A stretch of DNA of 64,000 nucleotides. It comes from Sulfurospirillum tamanense. Lineage in GTDB: Bacteria; Campylobacterota; Campylobacteria; Campylobacterales; Campylobacteraceae. The position numbers and the translations under genes are program-made. This document shows positions 18,220 through 27,277 of the stretch, piece after piece. The notes beneath the pieces are model-generated. The model saw nothing but the letters and a program-made list of their open reading frames with translations. It did no database searches and had not been told where the DNA came from. The stretch covers positions 39,936 to 103,935 of the forward strand of contig NZ_JAFHKK010000005.1 in assembly GCF_016937535.1 (NCBI RefSeq). Reading direction: 5' to 3'. Numbering within the stretch: position 1 is the first letter of the stretch; each line of letters starts with the position of its first letter.

Positions 18220-19004
18220 GATTCAAGCTTTGAAATGCAGGTGTAAAAATCTGCAATCTGCTTCTCTTTGGCGTCGGTAGAAAATTCAAAAAAATCATTT
18301 AAACCGCACTTTACAAATACTTCACGGCTCAATTCGTATTGTAGCAACAGTTGCAAAAATACCACGCGGTTATCGTCAGTTTTTGAGGTTTTTAGGTCTT
18401 TTAAAAATTGAATAATTTCTTCTGAAAGTTCCCACTTTTTGGCAATCATGCACGCTAAATCAAAAAATCCAAACCCTGTCATTCGCATTAAAATTGCCTC
18501 ATAACTTAAGGCTTTTTGCGCTTGCAGTAAACGCAGGGTTTGCACATCGTGCTTAAAAATAGCCTCACATGCAGCAATGGCAGCAGGGATAATGGAAGCA
18601 ACTTTGGAAATTTCCGGGTTCTTGCAATCAAGTTGGGCCATAACCCCTTCCCATTTGACAATGAGTTGCGCTTGAAGCTCTTGAAAGGTGCGTGAATCCA
18701 ACGCAAAAACTTCCCAATTTTTTGGCATTAGCAAACGCGTGTAGTAACTGTAAAGAATTTGACGGGCACGAAAGAGCCCCAACACACCAAAAATCTGGCG
18801 CGCTTCTTTAATTTCTGAACGAAACCCAAAAATAGGTTTATTAACGATTTCGCGCAAATAAACCAAAAGGGCGTCATCTTGCGCCGCACAATCAGCGGCC
18901 TTAACCAAATCACCCTCTGAAAGCGCCTTAGAGCACGCTTTGACAATTTTGGGAATGGCAGGAACTTGCGCAACATAATGATCAAGTGCAGCAGATGAAA
19001 TCAT
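18216..19004 (-). CDS. HDOD-domain signalling protein
   Basis: A 262-residue helical protein with an HDOD domain (PAIPKIVKACSKALSEGDL, QIFGVLGLFRARQILYSYY), a non-catalytic HD relative used as a signalling scaffold. HDOD proteins influence motility and stress in Campylobacter. Overlap with the CheX-like gene (ATGA) supports shared function. The ATG at 19004 lacks a strong ribosome-binding site, but a short upstream frame ends across it (separate entry). Confidence 0.72.
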   Translation of the reverse strand: MISSAALDHYVAQVPAIPKIVKACSKALSEGDLVKAADCAAQDDALLVYLREIVNKPIFGFRSEIKEARQIFGVLGLFRARQILYSYYTRLLMPKNWEVFALDSRTFQELQAQLIVKWEGVMAQLDCKNPEISKVASIIPAAIAACEAIFKHDVQTLRLLQAQKALSYEAILMRMTGFGFFDLACMIAKKWELSEEIIQFLKDLKTSKTDDNRVVFLQLLLQYELSREVFVKCGLNDFFEFSTDAKEKQIADFYTCISKLES

Positions 19005-19036
19005 AAGCGACCCGCCTTTTTTAAAGGATGGCTCAT
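19001..19036 (-). other. Possible 11-codon upstream ORF coupled to the HDOD gene
   Basis: ATG at 19036 preceded by AAAGGGG encodes MSHPLKKAGRL and stops with TGA overlapping the HDOD ATG (TTATGATT). It could couple translation to the HDOD gene, whose own ribosome-binding site is weak. A 36-base frame may arise by chance. Confidence 0.3.
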
Positions 19037-19104
19037 GATAACACCCCTTTCATAAAAAGTCTCTAAATTTCGCCGAAACCTTTTACATGTAAAGAAAATT
19101 GTGG

Positions 19105-19168
19105 TACAATACGCGCCTTACTTGTACGAGGGGTTTTAAGTCAACCTTTTGCTTCCTTTTTGTACAAT
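19105..19168 (+). promoter_or_regulatory. Two candidate -10 boxes upstream of rpmB
   Basis: TACAAT at 19105-19110 (context TTGTGGTACAAT) and TACAAT at 19163-19168 (context CCTTTTTGTACAAT). The second lies 28 bp before the rpmB ATG and has the T-rich lead typical of this phylum. An exact TTACATGTAA at 19083-19092 sits 12 bp before the first box. Confidence 0.5.
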
Positions 19169-19195
19169 ACCCAAAATTTTACCAAGGACTCTCAC

Positions 19196-19384
19196 ATGGC
19201 AAGAAAATGTGCAATCACTGGCAAAGGCCCTATCGTTGGCAACAACGTTAGCCACGCCAACAATAAAACCAAGCGTCGCTTTCTTCCTAACCTCCGCACG
19301 ATTCGTGTGATGTTAGAAGATGGTACAACACGCAAAATCAAAGTCGCAGCCTCCACGCTTCGCACCATGAAGAAAAACGCGTAA
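19196..19384 (+). CDS. rpmB: Large ribosomal subunit protein bL28
   Basis: A 62-residue basic ribosomal protein ([20 protein letters not shown], then [10 protein letters not shown]). The ATG at 19196 follows AAGGACT; upstream in-frame codons fall within the promoter region. The K+ channel gene follows 27 bp later. Confidence 0.97.
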   Translation: MARKCAITGKGPIVGNNVSHANNKTKRRFLPNLRTIRVMLEDGTTRKIKVAASTLRTMKKNA

Positions 19385-19411
19385 CCCGCGTCTTCATGAG
19401 GAATCGCCCCC

Positions 19412-20554
19412 GTGCCGTCCGCGCCCAAGTTTGCGCATAAGCTGAAAAAATTCCTCAACTGGTCTGAAAAGGCCACACCTGAGATAAGTCTCAACACCGA
19501 ACTTTACGAACAACTCCGCCCCTTTCGCGTCCCAATCATTTCTGTCGTTTTAGCGATGATGTTTGGGACACTGGGCTATGTCTTCATCGATGACATGTCC
19601 CTTTCTGACGCCGTTTACCAATCAGGCATTACCTTTACCACTGTTGGATTTGGCGAAATCGCTCCCATTTCTGAACTGGGTCGTCTTTTTACAGTGACGC
19701 TCATTATCATCGGATTTGGTGTGTTCTCTTTTTCCATCGGTGTTTTAGTTCAAGTCCTCAACAAGGGCGACCTCGTTCGCATCCTCAAGGAGCGCAGTAT
19801 GCTGTACCGCATTGCACGACTCAAAAACCATTTTGTCATCTGCTACCACAATGAATTCACCATTCAACTTGCCAAGCAATTTCGCGAAAATCATGTGCCT
19901 TTTGTGGTCATCGACCCTAGCGACTCCTTCGCAAAAACGGCTCACCAATTCAAATATCCCTACTTTTTACAAGAAGAGCCCCATACGGAAATCGCTCTTT
20001 TGAAGTCTCACTTTTCTAGTGCAAAAGGAATGATTACGCTTAGTGAAAACATTGCAGATAACATCGCTCAAATTGCTTCAGCAAGACTCTATGAAAAAGA
20101 GCTAGGCCTTAGGCGACCCTATTTTATTATGGCCAATGCAAACAATGAGATTGATACTGAAAAACTTAAAAAACTTGGCGCCGATGCGGTGGTTTCACCC
20201 ACCAAGCTTGTAGCCCAACGCCTTAGTGCTATGAGTATTCGACCCGACATGGAAAATATGATTGAGACCTTTTTGTATCAGAAGAAAGCCGCCATTGACA
20301 TGGAGGAAATCATCGTACCTGATCACTCTTGGATGCGCTTCAAAAAAATCAAAGAAGCGCATTTACGGGATATTACCAATGTAAGTATTGTTGGTATTCG
20401 TGATGCAAAAGGGAAGTTTTCGCCTATGCCAAAAGGCGACACGCTCATTGGCACGGGCAGTAAGTTACTTGTCGTGGGAACAGCGGAAAGCATCCATGCC
20501 ACCAAACGGATTATCCGAAAAAAAGAAAAACCTGAGGAATTAAAATATGTTTAA
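19412..20554 (+). CDS. Ligand-gated potassium channel with RCK (TrkA-N/TrkA-C) domains
   Basis: A 380-residue protein with two transmembrane helices flanking a pore loop whose selectivity filter TTVGFGEIAP (about 76-85) is a TVGFG type. A cytoplasmic Rossmann-like RCK/TrkA-N domain (about 130-250) and a TrkA-C domain (300-370) follow. It would conduct K+ through the inner membrane under nucleotide or ion control. The filter has Phe in the TVGFG position where TVGYG is most common, which is still a functional variant. GTG start at 19412 with GAGGAA upstream. argJ overlaps its end by 8 bp. Confidence 0.9.
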   Translation: MPSAPKFAHKLKKFLNWSEKATPEISLNTELYEQLRPFRVPIISVVLAMMFGTLGYVFIDDMSLSDAVYQSGITFTTVGFGEIAPISELGRLFTVTLIIIGFGVFSFSIGVLVQVLNKGDLVRILKERSMLYRIARLKNHFVICYHNEFTIQLAKQFRENHVPFVVIDPSDSFAKTAHQFKYPYFLQEEPHTEIALLKSHFSSAKGMITLSENIADNIAQIASARLYEKELGLRRPYFIMANANNEIDTEKLKKLGADAVVSPTKLVAQRLSAMSIRPDMENMIETFLYQKKAAIDMEEIIVPDHSWMRFKKIKEAHLRDITNVSIVGIRDAKGKFSPMPKGDTLIGTGSKLLVVGTAESIHATKRIIRKKEKPEELKYV

Positions 20555-21737
20555 CATCTTCCCTCTTAAGGGTTCCCTTGAACACGTGAAAGGATTTTAT
20601 TGCGATGGTGTCAGTGTGGGACTCAAGCCAAATGGTGCTAATGACGTCGCTTTTATTCGCTCTGATGTTTTGTGTGATGTAGAAGCTGTTTTTACCACCA
20701 ATCAATTTCAAGCAGCACCCATTGTACATTTTAAACGTTATCCTGAAAATTTTCAAACCAATTTTCTGCTTATCAACGCCAAGAATGCCAATGCCATGAC
20801 GGGCAGAAAAGGCATAGAAGACATCGATACTCTTTTTGCCTCATTGCGTGCAACCTATCCTGCACTTCAAAACCCTATTATGAGCTCCACTGGCGTCATT
20901 GGCTACCGCCTCAATCAAGAAAAAATAGCCCAATCTTTTTCCAAATTTGATTTTGAAGCTAAAAACTCTGACGGAGCAGCACGGGCTATCATGACCACGG
21001 ATAGTTTCAAAAAAGAGCTTTGCCTTCGCGTTGAACCTGAAAATGGAACCCCTTTTCACCTTGGTGCCATTTGTAAGGGGGCGGGGATGATTAACCCAGC
21101 CATGGCAACCATGCTCTGTTTTATTGTTACCGATGCCGCACTTCCCAAAGCCGATGCTAAAGAAGCGCTCTCCTACGCCGTTGAGCACTCTTTTAATGCA
21201 GCAAGCGTCGATGGCGACACTTCAACCAACGACACGGTACTGCTCCTTAGTAACGGGCAAAGTGGCGGGTACGACAAAGAGGCTTTTAAAGAAGCTTTGG
21301 CTCTACTTACCAAACACCTTGCTCTTGAAATTGTCCGTGACGGAGAAGGGGCGACTAAGCTTGTTGCTTTTGAGATTACAGGGGCTGCCACCAGCGAGGA
21401 AGCTAAAAAAGTCGCCAAAGCCCTTAGTAACTCTTTGCTTGTTAAAACTGCTTTATTTGGCGAAGACCCTAACTGGGGACGTATTGCTTCCACCATAGGT
21501 GCAAGTGGCGTTACATGTAACGATGAAACCCTTGAGATTAAATATGATGATGTTCTTGTTTTTAACAACACCCAACGCGAACTAGACAAGGAACGAGAAA
21601 TGAAAGCTGCGGCCATCATGAAACAACCAAGCTACACTATACATTGTGATTTAGGTATAGGCTCTGGGACGTTTACGGCTTATGGGTGCGACTTGGGCCA
21701 TCAGTACGTTACTATTAATGCCGATTACCGCTCGTAA
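20547..21737 (+). CDS. argJ: Bifunctional glutamate N-acetyltransferase / ornithine acetyltransferase
   Basis: Arginine-pathway enzyme moving acetyl groups from N-acetylornithine to glutamate, 396 residues. It is autocleaved before the nucleophilic Thr within GMINPAMATMLCF, splitting alpha and beta chains. ASVDGDTSTNDT and DPNWGRI are further signatures. Start ATG at 20547 follows GAGGAATTAAAAT. One TTACATGTAA is read as VTCND. Confidence 0.95.
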   Translation: MFNIFPLKGSLEHVKGFYCDGVSVGLKPNGANDVAFIRSDVLCDVEAVFTTNQFQAAPIVHFKRYPENFQTNFLLINAKNANAMTGRKGIEDIDTLFASLRATYPALQNPIMSSTGVIGYRLNQEKIAQSFSKFDFEAKNSDGAARAIMTTDSFKKELCLRVEPENGTPFHLGAICKGAGMINPAMATMLCFIVTDAALPKADAKEALSYAVEHSFNAASVDGDTSTNDTVLLLSNGQSGGYDKEAFKEALALLTKHLALEIVRDGEGATKLVAFEITGAATSEEAKKVAKALSNSLLVKTALFGEDPNWGRIASTIGASGVTCNDETLEIKYDDVLVFNNTQRELDKEREMKAAAIMKQPSYTIHCDLGIGSGTFTAYGCDLGHQYVTINADYRS

Positions 21738-21774
21738 CCAACAAGTCCAACTTGGCTAAATAGAGGCACTTTTA

Positions 21775-21804
21775 ACCCCTTTCTTAGTGAGGGGTGGCTA
21801 TACT
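21775..21804 (+). promoter_or_regulatory. Small hairpin and -10 box before the YdcH-like gene
   Basis: ACCCCT (21775-21780) and AGGGGT (21790-21795) form a six-pair stem, followed at once by TATACT (21799-21804), a plausible -10 box 27 bp before the ATG at 21831. The hairpin has no T-run, so it is not a standard terminator. Confidence 0.35.
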
Positions 21805-21830
21805 TTTGCAAAACAACCAAGGAGGTAGCA

Positions 21831-22058
21831 ATGCTACACGAATACCGTGATATTATCTCAAAAATAAAAGTAGAAAATGCCCATTTTGCAAAAATTTTTG
21901 AACGCCACAATGAACTTGATCAGAAGATTCTTGATGTTGAAGAGGGGCGTGAACACATGGAACATTTTGAGCTTGAAACCCTCAAAAAAGAGAAGCTTCG
22001 TCTTAAAGATGAAGCCTACCAGATGATCTTGGCTTACAAAGAAGAAAAAAGCCTTTAA
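21831..22058 (+). CDS. YdcH family (DUF465) small helical protein
   Basis: A 75-residue charged, helical protein (MLHEYRDIISKIKVENAHFA, later LKKEKLRLKDEAYQMI) matching the DUF465/YdcH family, whose function is unknown. Strong AAGGAGG ribosome-binding site. Its stop overlaps the convergent magIII stop by 4 bp. Confidence 0.85.
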   Translation: MLHEYRDIISKIKVENAHFAKIFERHNELDQKILDVEEGREHMEHFELETLKKEKLRLKDEAYQMILAYKEEKSL

Positions 22059-22080
22059 TCTTCCAGGCTCAAGCCTGGAA
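22042..22080 (-). terminator. Perfect 9-bp palindrome and T-run at the convergent ends of the YdcH-like gene and magIII
   Basis: TTCCAGGCT-CA-AGCCTGGAA (22061-22080) lies inside the last codons of magIII. On the minus strand an alternative AGCCT/AGGCT stem is followed by TTTTTT (about 22043-22048), as in a Rho-independent terminator. Confidence 0.5.
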
Positions 22081-22726
22081 CCCCTTGCGTTATCTCCCCG
22101 CCTTTCACCTTTTCTTTACAAAACTCGACAATTTTCCCATGAAACCTAGCATAAAGTTCCACACGAGAGAGAGTTCTTTCGTATAGCTTTGCCACCTCCG
22201 CCTCTTCAAGTCCTTCTATGAGCCACTCTTGAAGCATTTCATAACTCTCAAAAGTATAGCCATAGTAACGCAACAATCTATTTGTATAGCTGTCCACTAC
22301 CATGGCCTCTTTATAGCATGCGTAACACAAAATTGAATCAGCACTCTCCGGCCCGATGCCTTTTTGGGCAAGTAGCCACTCTCTACTCACCTCTTTAGCA
22401 AAAACTTCGAAGGTTTCAAACTCTTCTAAAATCCCCCTGGAGAGTCGTATTAAGGTCTTTGCTTTGGCATTAAAACAACCACTGGGACGAATGTAGTCTT
22501 TGAGTTTTTCTTCATTCATTTGCGCCAAAGTCTTTACATGTAACGCGTTTGCTTTACGCAGCAGCGCTAGGCTTTCTTCCACCCGCTCCCATTTGGCTTG
22601 CTGGGTTAACACCACCCCCACAACAACCTCAAATGTGCCACTGTTGGGCCACCAAAAGGGATCGCGAGATGTAGCGGCAAACCCTGCATTTTTCAACGCC
22701 CCCAAAAGCTCTATGCTACGCCTCAT
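22055..22726 (-). CDS. magIII: 3-methyladenine DNA glycosylase MagIII, endonuclease III superfamily
   Basis: Base-excision repair glycosylase removing alkylated purines, about 223 residues. It closely resembles H. pylori MagIII in RPSGCFNAKAKTLIRLS, the helix-hairpin-helix WLLAQKGIGPESADSILC, the catalytic Asp in MVVDSY and the C-terminal ARFHGKIVEFCK containing the Lys that is carbamylated in MagIII. The C-terminal iron-sulfur Cys set of endonuclease III is absent. I chose ATG at 22726, giving MRRSIELLGALKNAGF as in the family; upstream Mets fall in the preceding gene. Confidence 0.88.
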   Translation of the reverse strand: MRRSIELLGALKNAGFAATSRDPFWWPNSGTFEVVVGVVLTQQAKWERVEESLALLRKANALHVKTLAQMNEEKLKDYIRPSGCFNAKAKTLIRLSRGILEEFETFEVFAKEVSREWLLAQKGIGPESADSILCYACYKEAMVVDSYTNRLLRYYGYTFESYEMLQEWLIEGLEEAEVAKLYERTLSRVELYARFHGKIVEFCKEKVKGGEITQGVPGLSLED

Positions 22727-23516
22727 GCCACGCCTGCGTAATAATAGGTGTGTCATCATAAAGTTTGATTTTGTAAGCCTCTTGACACCCCATGCTTGCA
22801 AAATCCATGACAACCATTTGTAAAATTCCCTTGCAGCGATTAGGCACTTCAAAAGAGGCGGGAAGGCCTGTCAAAAAACGCTTTAAGGGCGCTGCGGCAT
22901 CCATCCCGATCACATTGTCTCGACACCCCGTTAGACCAATATCGCTCAAATAGGCCGTCCCTTGCTCCACCATCAAATCATCTGTTCCAACGTGCGTATG
23001 CGTTCCAATAATAGCAGATACCTTTCCTTTCAGCAAGGCAAACAATGCCCGTTTTTCACTGGTTGCCTCTGCATGAAAGTCGATCAACACACCGTCGTGA
23101 GGCTCTAAGGTCTCCAAGGTTTCAAGGGTGCTAATAAAAGGATTGTCGCACATGGGCATCGTGTAATGGCCCATCACATTTATGACAGCGAGGGTGTAAT
23201 TTTGGCTTCGCAAGTATCCAACCCCGCATCCAGGAACCCCCTTTGGGTAGTTTACTGGTCGTAAAATAGGATGGGTTTCAAGCAACGGCAAAATCTCTTT
23301 TTTATCCCAACTGTGATTTCCTCCACTCATCATATCCACGCCTGCATTAAAAAGCTCATGGGCATTTTTAATACTTAGCCCGAATCCATGGCTAGCATTT
23401 TCCGTGTTAGCGATGACATAATCAAGCCTGTGTCTTTCTTTTAATGCCCTTAGGTGCATTTGAATCAATTTGCGCCCAGGTCGTCCTACCACATCGCCAA
23501 TAAACCCTACTCTCAC
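22716..23516 (-). CDS. YmdB-family metallophosphoesterase
   Basis: A 266-residue calcineurin-like phosphoesterase of the YmdB family (cyclic nucleotide phosphodiesterase activity shown for Bacillus and Deinococcus members). Metal ligands appear in GFIGDVVGRPGR, ANTENASHG, GGNHSWDKKE, DFHAEATSEK and GTHTHVGTDD. GTG start at 23516, four bases after the stop of the upstream ATPase gene. In relatives it influences biofilm and motility gene expression; that role here is inference. Confidence 0.88.
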   Translation of the reverse strand: MRVGFIGDVVGRPGRKLIQMHLRALKERHRLDYVIANTENASHGFGLSIKNAHELFNAGVDMMSGGNHSWDKKEILPLLETHPILRPVNYPKGVPGCGVGYLRSQNYTLAVINVMGHYTMPMCDNPFISTLETLETLEPHDGVLIDFHAEATSEKRALFALLKGKVSAIIGTHTHVGTDDLMVEQGTAYLSDIGLTGCRDNVIGMDAAAPLKRFLTGLPASFEVPNRCKGILQMVVMDFASMGCQEAYKIKLYDDTPIITQAWHEA

Positions 23517-23519
23517 CCT

Positions 23520-24302
23520 CTACCCCTTTTTCAAAAAAACTGAAGCGTACGCATTGTAAAACTGTTTTGCCGTGCGTCCGCTTCGTGACGCGCGAGAGGC
23601 GGCAAATTGTTTAGCAGCAAGATGGAGTGGGGTTTTGTCACCTTGGTAGTCTTTAAAATAGTGCTCAACAATATCTAAATACTCTTGTTGTGTTCCTTGG
23701 TAAAAAGAGAGCCACAAGCCAAACCTATCTGAGAGAGAAATTTTCTCTTCAACCGCATCCGAATAATGCAACTCCCTTTCTAAAACCCTTGTTCCTACGT
23801 TATCGCGCACATGTTCTGCGACCAAATGGCGTCGGTTCGATGTCGCGCAGACCATTACATTACAAGGAGGAGATTCGATGGAACCTTCCAAAACTGGTTT
23901 TAATCCTTTATAGCTAGTGTCACCCTCTTCAAAAGAAAAATCATCACAAAAAACAACAAACCAATAAGGAAGCTCCCGCAATTCATCCACCACTTCAGGC
24001 AAATCCTTTAAATCCTCTTTTGAAAATTCAATCAAGCGCAATCCTTGGTCGGCGTATTGACACAGCAGGGCTTTTACCAAAGAAGACTTTCCCGTTCCTC
24101 TTGCGCCCCAAAGCAGTACATGGTTGAAGGGCCTCTTTGCTAAAAATTGCTCCACGTTAACCAAAAATACCTCTTTTTGGCGCTCCATGCCCACCAAATC
24201 TTCCAGCCTTACTGCATCAATCTCTCTAACAGGTCGTAAAGTTTGCTTTTTGGGGCGCCAAATGGCCGCTTGGGTTTTTTCCCAAGAGATAAGAGTGCTC
24301 AT
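23520..24302 (-). CDS. DUF815 family AAA-type ATPase
   Basis: A 260-residue P-loop ATPase. Walker A is GARGTGKSSLV (near 66-76), Walker B is WFVVFCDDFSFEE and a sensor region lies in VMVCATSNRRHLV. These match DUF815, a conserved family of unknown function. ATG overlaps the mfd stop (ATGA), so it is co-translated with mfd; a link to repair or transcription is only suggested by position. Confidence 0.82.
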   Translation of the reverse strand: MSTLISWEKTQAAIWRPKKQTLRPVREIDAVRLEDLVGMERQKEVFLVNVEQFLAKRPFNHVLLWGARGTGKSSLVKALLCQYADQGLRLIEFSKEDLKDLPEVVDELRELPYWFVVFCDDFSFEEGDTSYKGLKPVLEGSIESPPCNVMVCATSNRRHLVAEHVRDNVGTRVLERELHYSDAVEEKISLSDRFGLWLSFYQGTQQEYLDIVEHYFKDYQGDKTPLHLAAKQFAASRASRSGRTAKQFYNAYASVFLKKG

Positions 24303-27271
24303 CTTTTCTCCTTTTTACGCAAATACTCAAGAAGAGTTGCAAGAATATCATCGTCATCTTTGCTTGGGGATTTTAAGACCTCTTTTTTTCCATCTTCAAA
24401 AGCTACTGTGATGTTTTGCTGGTAATTTGCAATGCTGGAAACTTGGCTCGCCATACCTAAAATTTTCACCACAATCAACTCCAAAAACTGCTTCGTTGGC
24501 ACATCAACACTTCCAAAACGGTCGCACATCTCTTCTTCAATCTCATACACTTCTTGAATACTTTTACAGTGGCTCAACCGTCGGTAAAGCTCCAACCTCA
24601 CTCGGTCTTCGCCCACACACTCAGGACTAATGTAAGCGCTAATAGAAAGCTTTAGATCAATCTCTTTTTTTTCACTTTTTTCATGGTGCATCAACTCCCC
24701 AATGGCATCTTCAAGCATTTTGAGGTACAAAGCATAACCAATGTTTTTAATGTGCCCGCTTTGGGCTTCACCCACCAAATTTCCCCCACCCCTAATCTCT
24801 AAATCATGATACGCTAACACCGACCCGCTCCCCAAAGAAGCGTTTGATTCTAGGGCAACTAGACGCTTTTTGGCTTGGTCGGTTAGGGCTTCTTTATTTT
24901 GCACTAAAAAATAACAAAACCCTTGCCGCGCACCACGCCCAACGCGACCCCGAAGTTGATGCAAATCCGCAATCCCAAAGTGGTCGGAAGATTCAATCAT
25001 AATGGTGTTTACATTGGGCAGGTGAATGCCTGATTCGATAATGGAAGTAGAAAGCAACACATCATAAGCCCCCTCCTCAAACCGTAGCATCTCCTTTTCA
25101 GTAAACGCTGCGCTCACTTGAGAATGAAGCACTAAAATGCGAAGGGAGGGGAGGACTTGGCGCAACTCTCTTGCTTTGGATTCGATGCTAGCGATGCGAT
25201 TGTGTACATAAAAAATCTGCCCGCCTCGGCGAATTTCTCGGAGCAATACCTCTTTTACCAACACCTCATCATACTCTTTCACAAAGGTACGCACATCTTC
25301 CCGCTCTTTGGGTGGAGTGAGGATTTGCGAATACTGTCGAATGGAACTTAGCGCCATGTTAAGGCTACGGGGAATTGGGGTGGCGCTCATGGAGAGCACA
25401 TGGATATTAGCGCGCATATTTTTAAGGGCTTCTTTTTGTTTAACACCAAATTTATGCTCTTCGTCGATGACAAGCAACGCTTGATTTTTCATCGGTGCAC
25501 CCAAAAGCGCATGGGTACCAATGCACACATCAATGCTTCCCTCCGCAAGCCCTCTTAAAAGACTCGTGCGCTCTTTGGTGGTAGTAAAACGGTCAAGTTT
25601 TGCTAAGCGCACACCAAACCCACTAAGTCGCTCTTTAATGCTCTTAAAATGCTGAGAAGAGAGCAAGGTTGTGGGGGCAATAAATGCAACTTGATAACCG
25701 CCTTTAACGGTAGCCAAAATAGCATTCATGGCTACTTCTGTTTTTCCAAACCCCACATCCCCACTCAATAACCTATCCATTACCTTACCAGAACCAAGGT
25801 CTTCAAAAATCTCTTCAATGCTTCGCTCTTGGTCTGGAGTATATTCAAAACCCGCTTGAGCACGAAACAAGGCCATCTCTTCATGGTCACATCGTACACT
25901 AAAACCCTTTACTAGTTCTCGCTTTGCCGCAATATCGATAATCTCTTTGGCAATTTCAAAGAGTTTTTCTCTTGTTTTGGCCTTTAACTTCTGAAAGCTG
26001 CCTTTCCCCAGTTTATCCAAGGTCGCTAGCCCGCCACCATCACTAATATAGCGATCAATAACATGCAAGTTTTCCACAGGTAGGAGCAGTTTATCTTCGC
26101 CCTGATAAACAAGTGTGACAAAATCGCGCGTGGCGCCTAGCACAGTGGTGTTGGTCAGGCCTTTGAAAATCCCCACCCCGTAAGATTCATGCACCACGTA
26201 ATCCCCAATGCGCAGTTCGTCCAAAATCATAGAAGGGCGTTTGGGGCGTTTTTTAGAAAGAGGTTTGTTTAAGGAGAGAATAATCTCTTCTTTACTCATA
26301 ATATTAACAACTAATGGGCTTTCTTGAAAACGCCCTAGTTCTTCTATATTAACCTGCTTAAGCAACGCTTCATTACGCGCCAAGAGCGTAATGCGCTTGT
26401 TTTGATGAAGTTCCAAAAAAGGCTTAGGAGCACTCACCTCAATGTCTTGATACTGTTTTGGTTCAGGCAAAAGAGGAAGTGCTAAAAGCCGTGCCGCATC
26501 AATTGTCTCATCAAAAAGTGCAATTTCTGCAATTTCACCGTCCATTTTTTGGGCAAAACACGCATCAAAATGGCTCAGGTAATCCATGCGAAGCTCACCA
26601 AGACCCCAAAATCCCATTGAGAGCATATCTTTAACAAAGGCATCACTTGGGGTGTTTTCTATAGTATGCAAGACGCGCTCAAACCCTTGTGCGTCTAGTC
26701 CAAATAACGCGGGTAAGATTGTCACCGATTCGTGTTCGGTTTTGTCGCTCTTTTGAGTCTCGCAAGCAAAAAAACGAATGCTTTCAATCTCATCACCAAA
26801 CAAACTAATGCGCACAGGCTCCACAGCATCGATAGAAAAAATATCGATGATATCCCCGCGAAAAGAGACCTCCCCGTGGGACTCTACCACATCCACAAAG
26901 GTGTATCCCCAGTGCAATAACTCTTCTTTAAAGGCTGCAAGGGAGACTCTTTCTCCAAAGCAGAGGGTGCGACGCTTGAGGAGTTTTGGAGCGGGAAGGG
27001 GATGCAACAAGGTACGCAAAGGGGAGATAAGGACTTTTTTAGGCGAAGCCTCGTTGGCAAAATGGTTAAGTGCTGCCAAAAGGGCATAAAGTTCCGCGCT
27101 GTAAGAGCGCAAGTCTTCTGAGTTACGGGCTCTAAAATCAGGTAGAGCAAAAGGCTTTTTTCCCGCTAGTGCTACAGCGTCTTTGAGCCTTGCAACCTCT
27201 TTATCGTTTTTGGCAACAAGGATTTGTGCCTTGCCGCCGTGTTTATAATATTCATAACATGCCGCTTGCAA
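24299..27271 (-). CDS. mfd: Transcription-repair coupling factor Mfd
   Basis: Removes stalled RNA polymerase and recruits UvrA, 990 residues. The N-terminal UvrB-like module, RNA polymerase-interacting domain (YVVHESYGVGIFKGL), SF2 translocase (GDVGFGKTE Walker A; IDEEHKFG) and C-terminal domain are all recognisable. The start seems to be TTG at 27271, six bases after the bactofilin stop, with GAGGTG a little upstream; no nearby ATG is in frame. No TTACATGTAA occurs in this 3-kb gene. Confidence 0.96.
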   Translation of the reverse strand: MQAACYEYYKHGGKAQILVAKNDKEVARLKDAVALAGKKPFALPDFRARNSEDLRSYSAELYALLAALNHFANEASPKKVLISPLRTLLHPLPAPKLLKRRTLCFGERVSLAAFKEELLHWGYTFVDVVESHGEVSFRGDIIDIFSIDAVEPVRISLFGDEIESIRFFACETQKSDKTEHESVTILPALFGLDAQGFERVLHTIENTPSDAFVKDMLSMGFWGLGELRMDYLSHFDACFAQKMDGEIAEIALFDETIDAARLLALPLLPEPKQYQDIEVSAPKPFLELHQNKRITLLARNEALLKQVNIEELGRFQESPLVVNIMSKEEIILSLNKPLSKKRPKRPSMILDELRIGDYVVHESYGVGIFKGLTNTTVLGATRDFVTLVYQGEDKLLLPVENLHVIDRYISDGGGLATLDKLGKGSFQKLKAKTREKLFEIAKEIIDIAAKRELVKGFSVRCDHEEMALFRAQAGFEYTPDQERSIEEIFEDLGSGKVMDRLLSGDVGFGKTEVAMNAILATVKGGYQVAFIAPTTLLSSQHFKSIKERLSGFGVRLAKLDRFTTTKERTSLLRGLAEGSIDVCIGTHALLGAPMKNQALLVIDEEHKFGVKQKEALKNMRANIHVLSMSATPIPRSLNMALSSIRQYSQILTPPKEREDVRTFVKEYDEVLVKEVLLREIRRGGQIFYVHNRIASIESKARELRQVLPSLRILVLHSQVSAAFTEKEMLRFEEGAYDVLLSTSIIESGIHLPNVNTIMIESSDHFGIADLHQLRGRVGRGARQGFCYFLVQNKEALTDQAKKRLVALESNASLGSGSVLAYHDLEIRGGGNLVGEAQSGHIKNIGYALYLKMLEDAIGELMHHEKSEKKEIDLKLSISAYISPECVGEDRVRLELYRRLSHCKSIQEVYEIEEEMCDRFGSVDVPTKQFLELIVVKILGMASQVSSIANYQQNITVAFEDGKKEVLKSPSKDDDDILATLLEYLRKKEKR

Positions 27272-27277
27272 GAGAAA

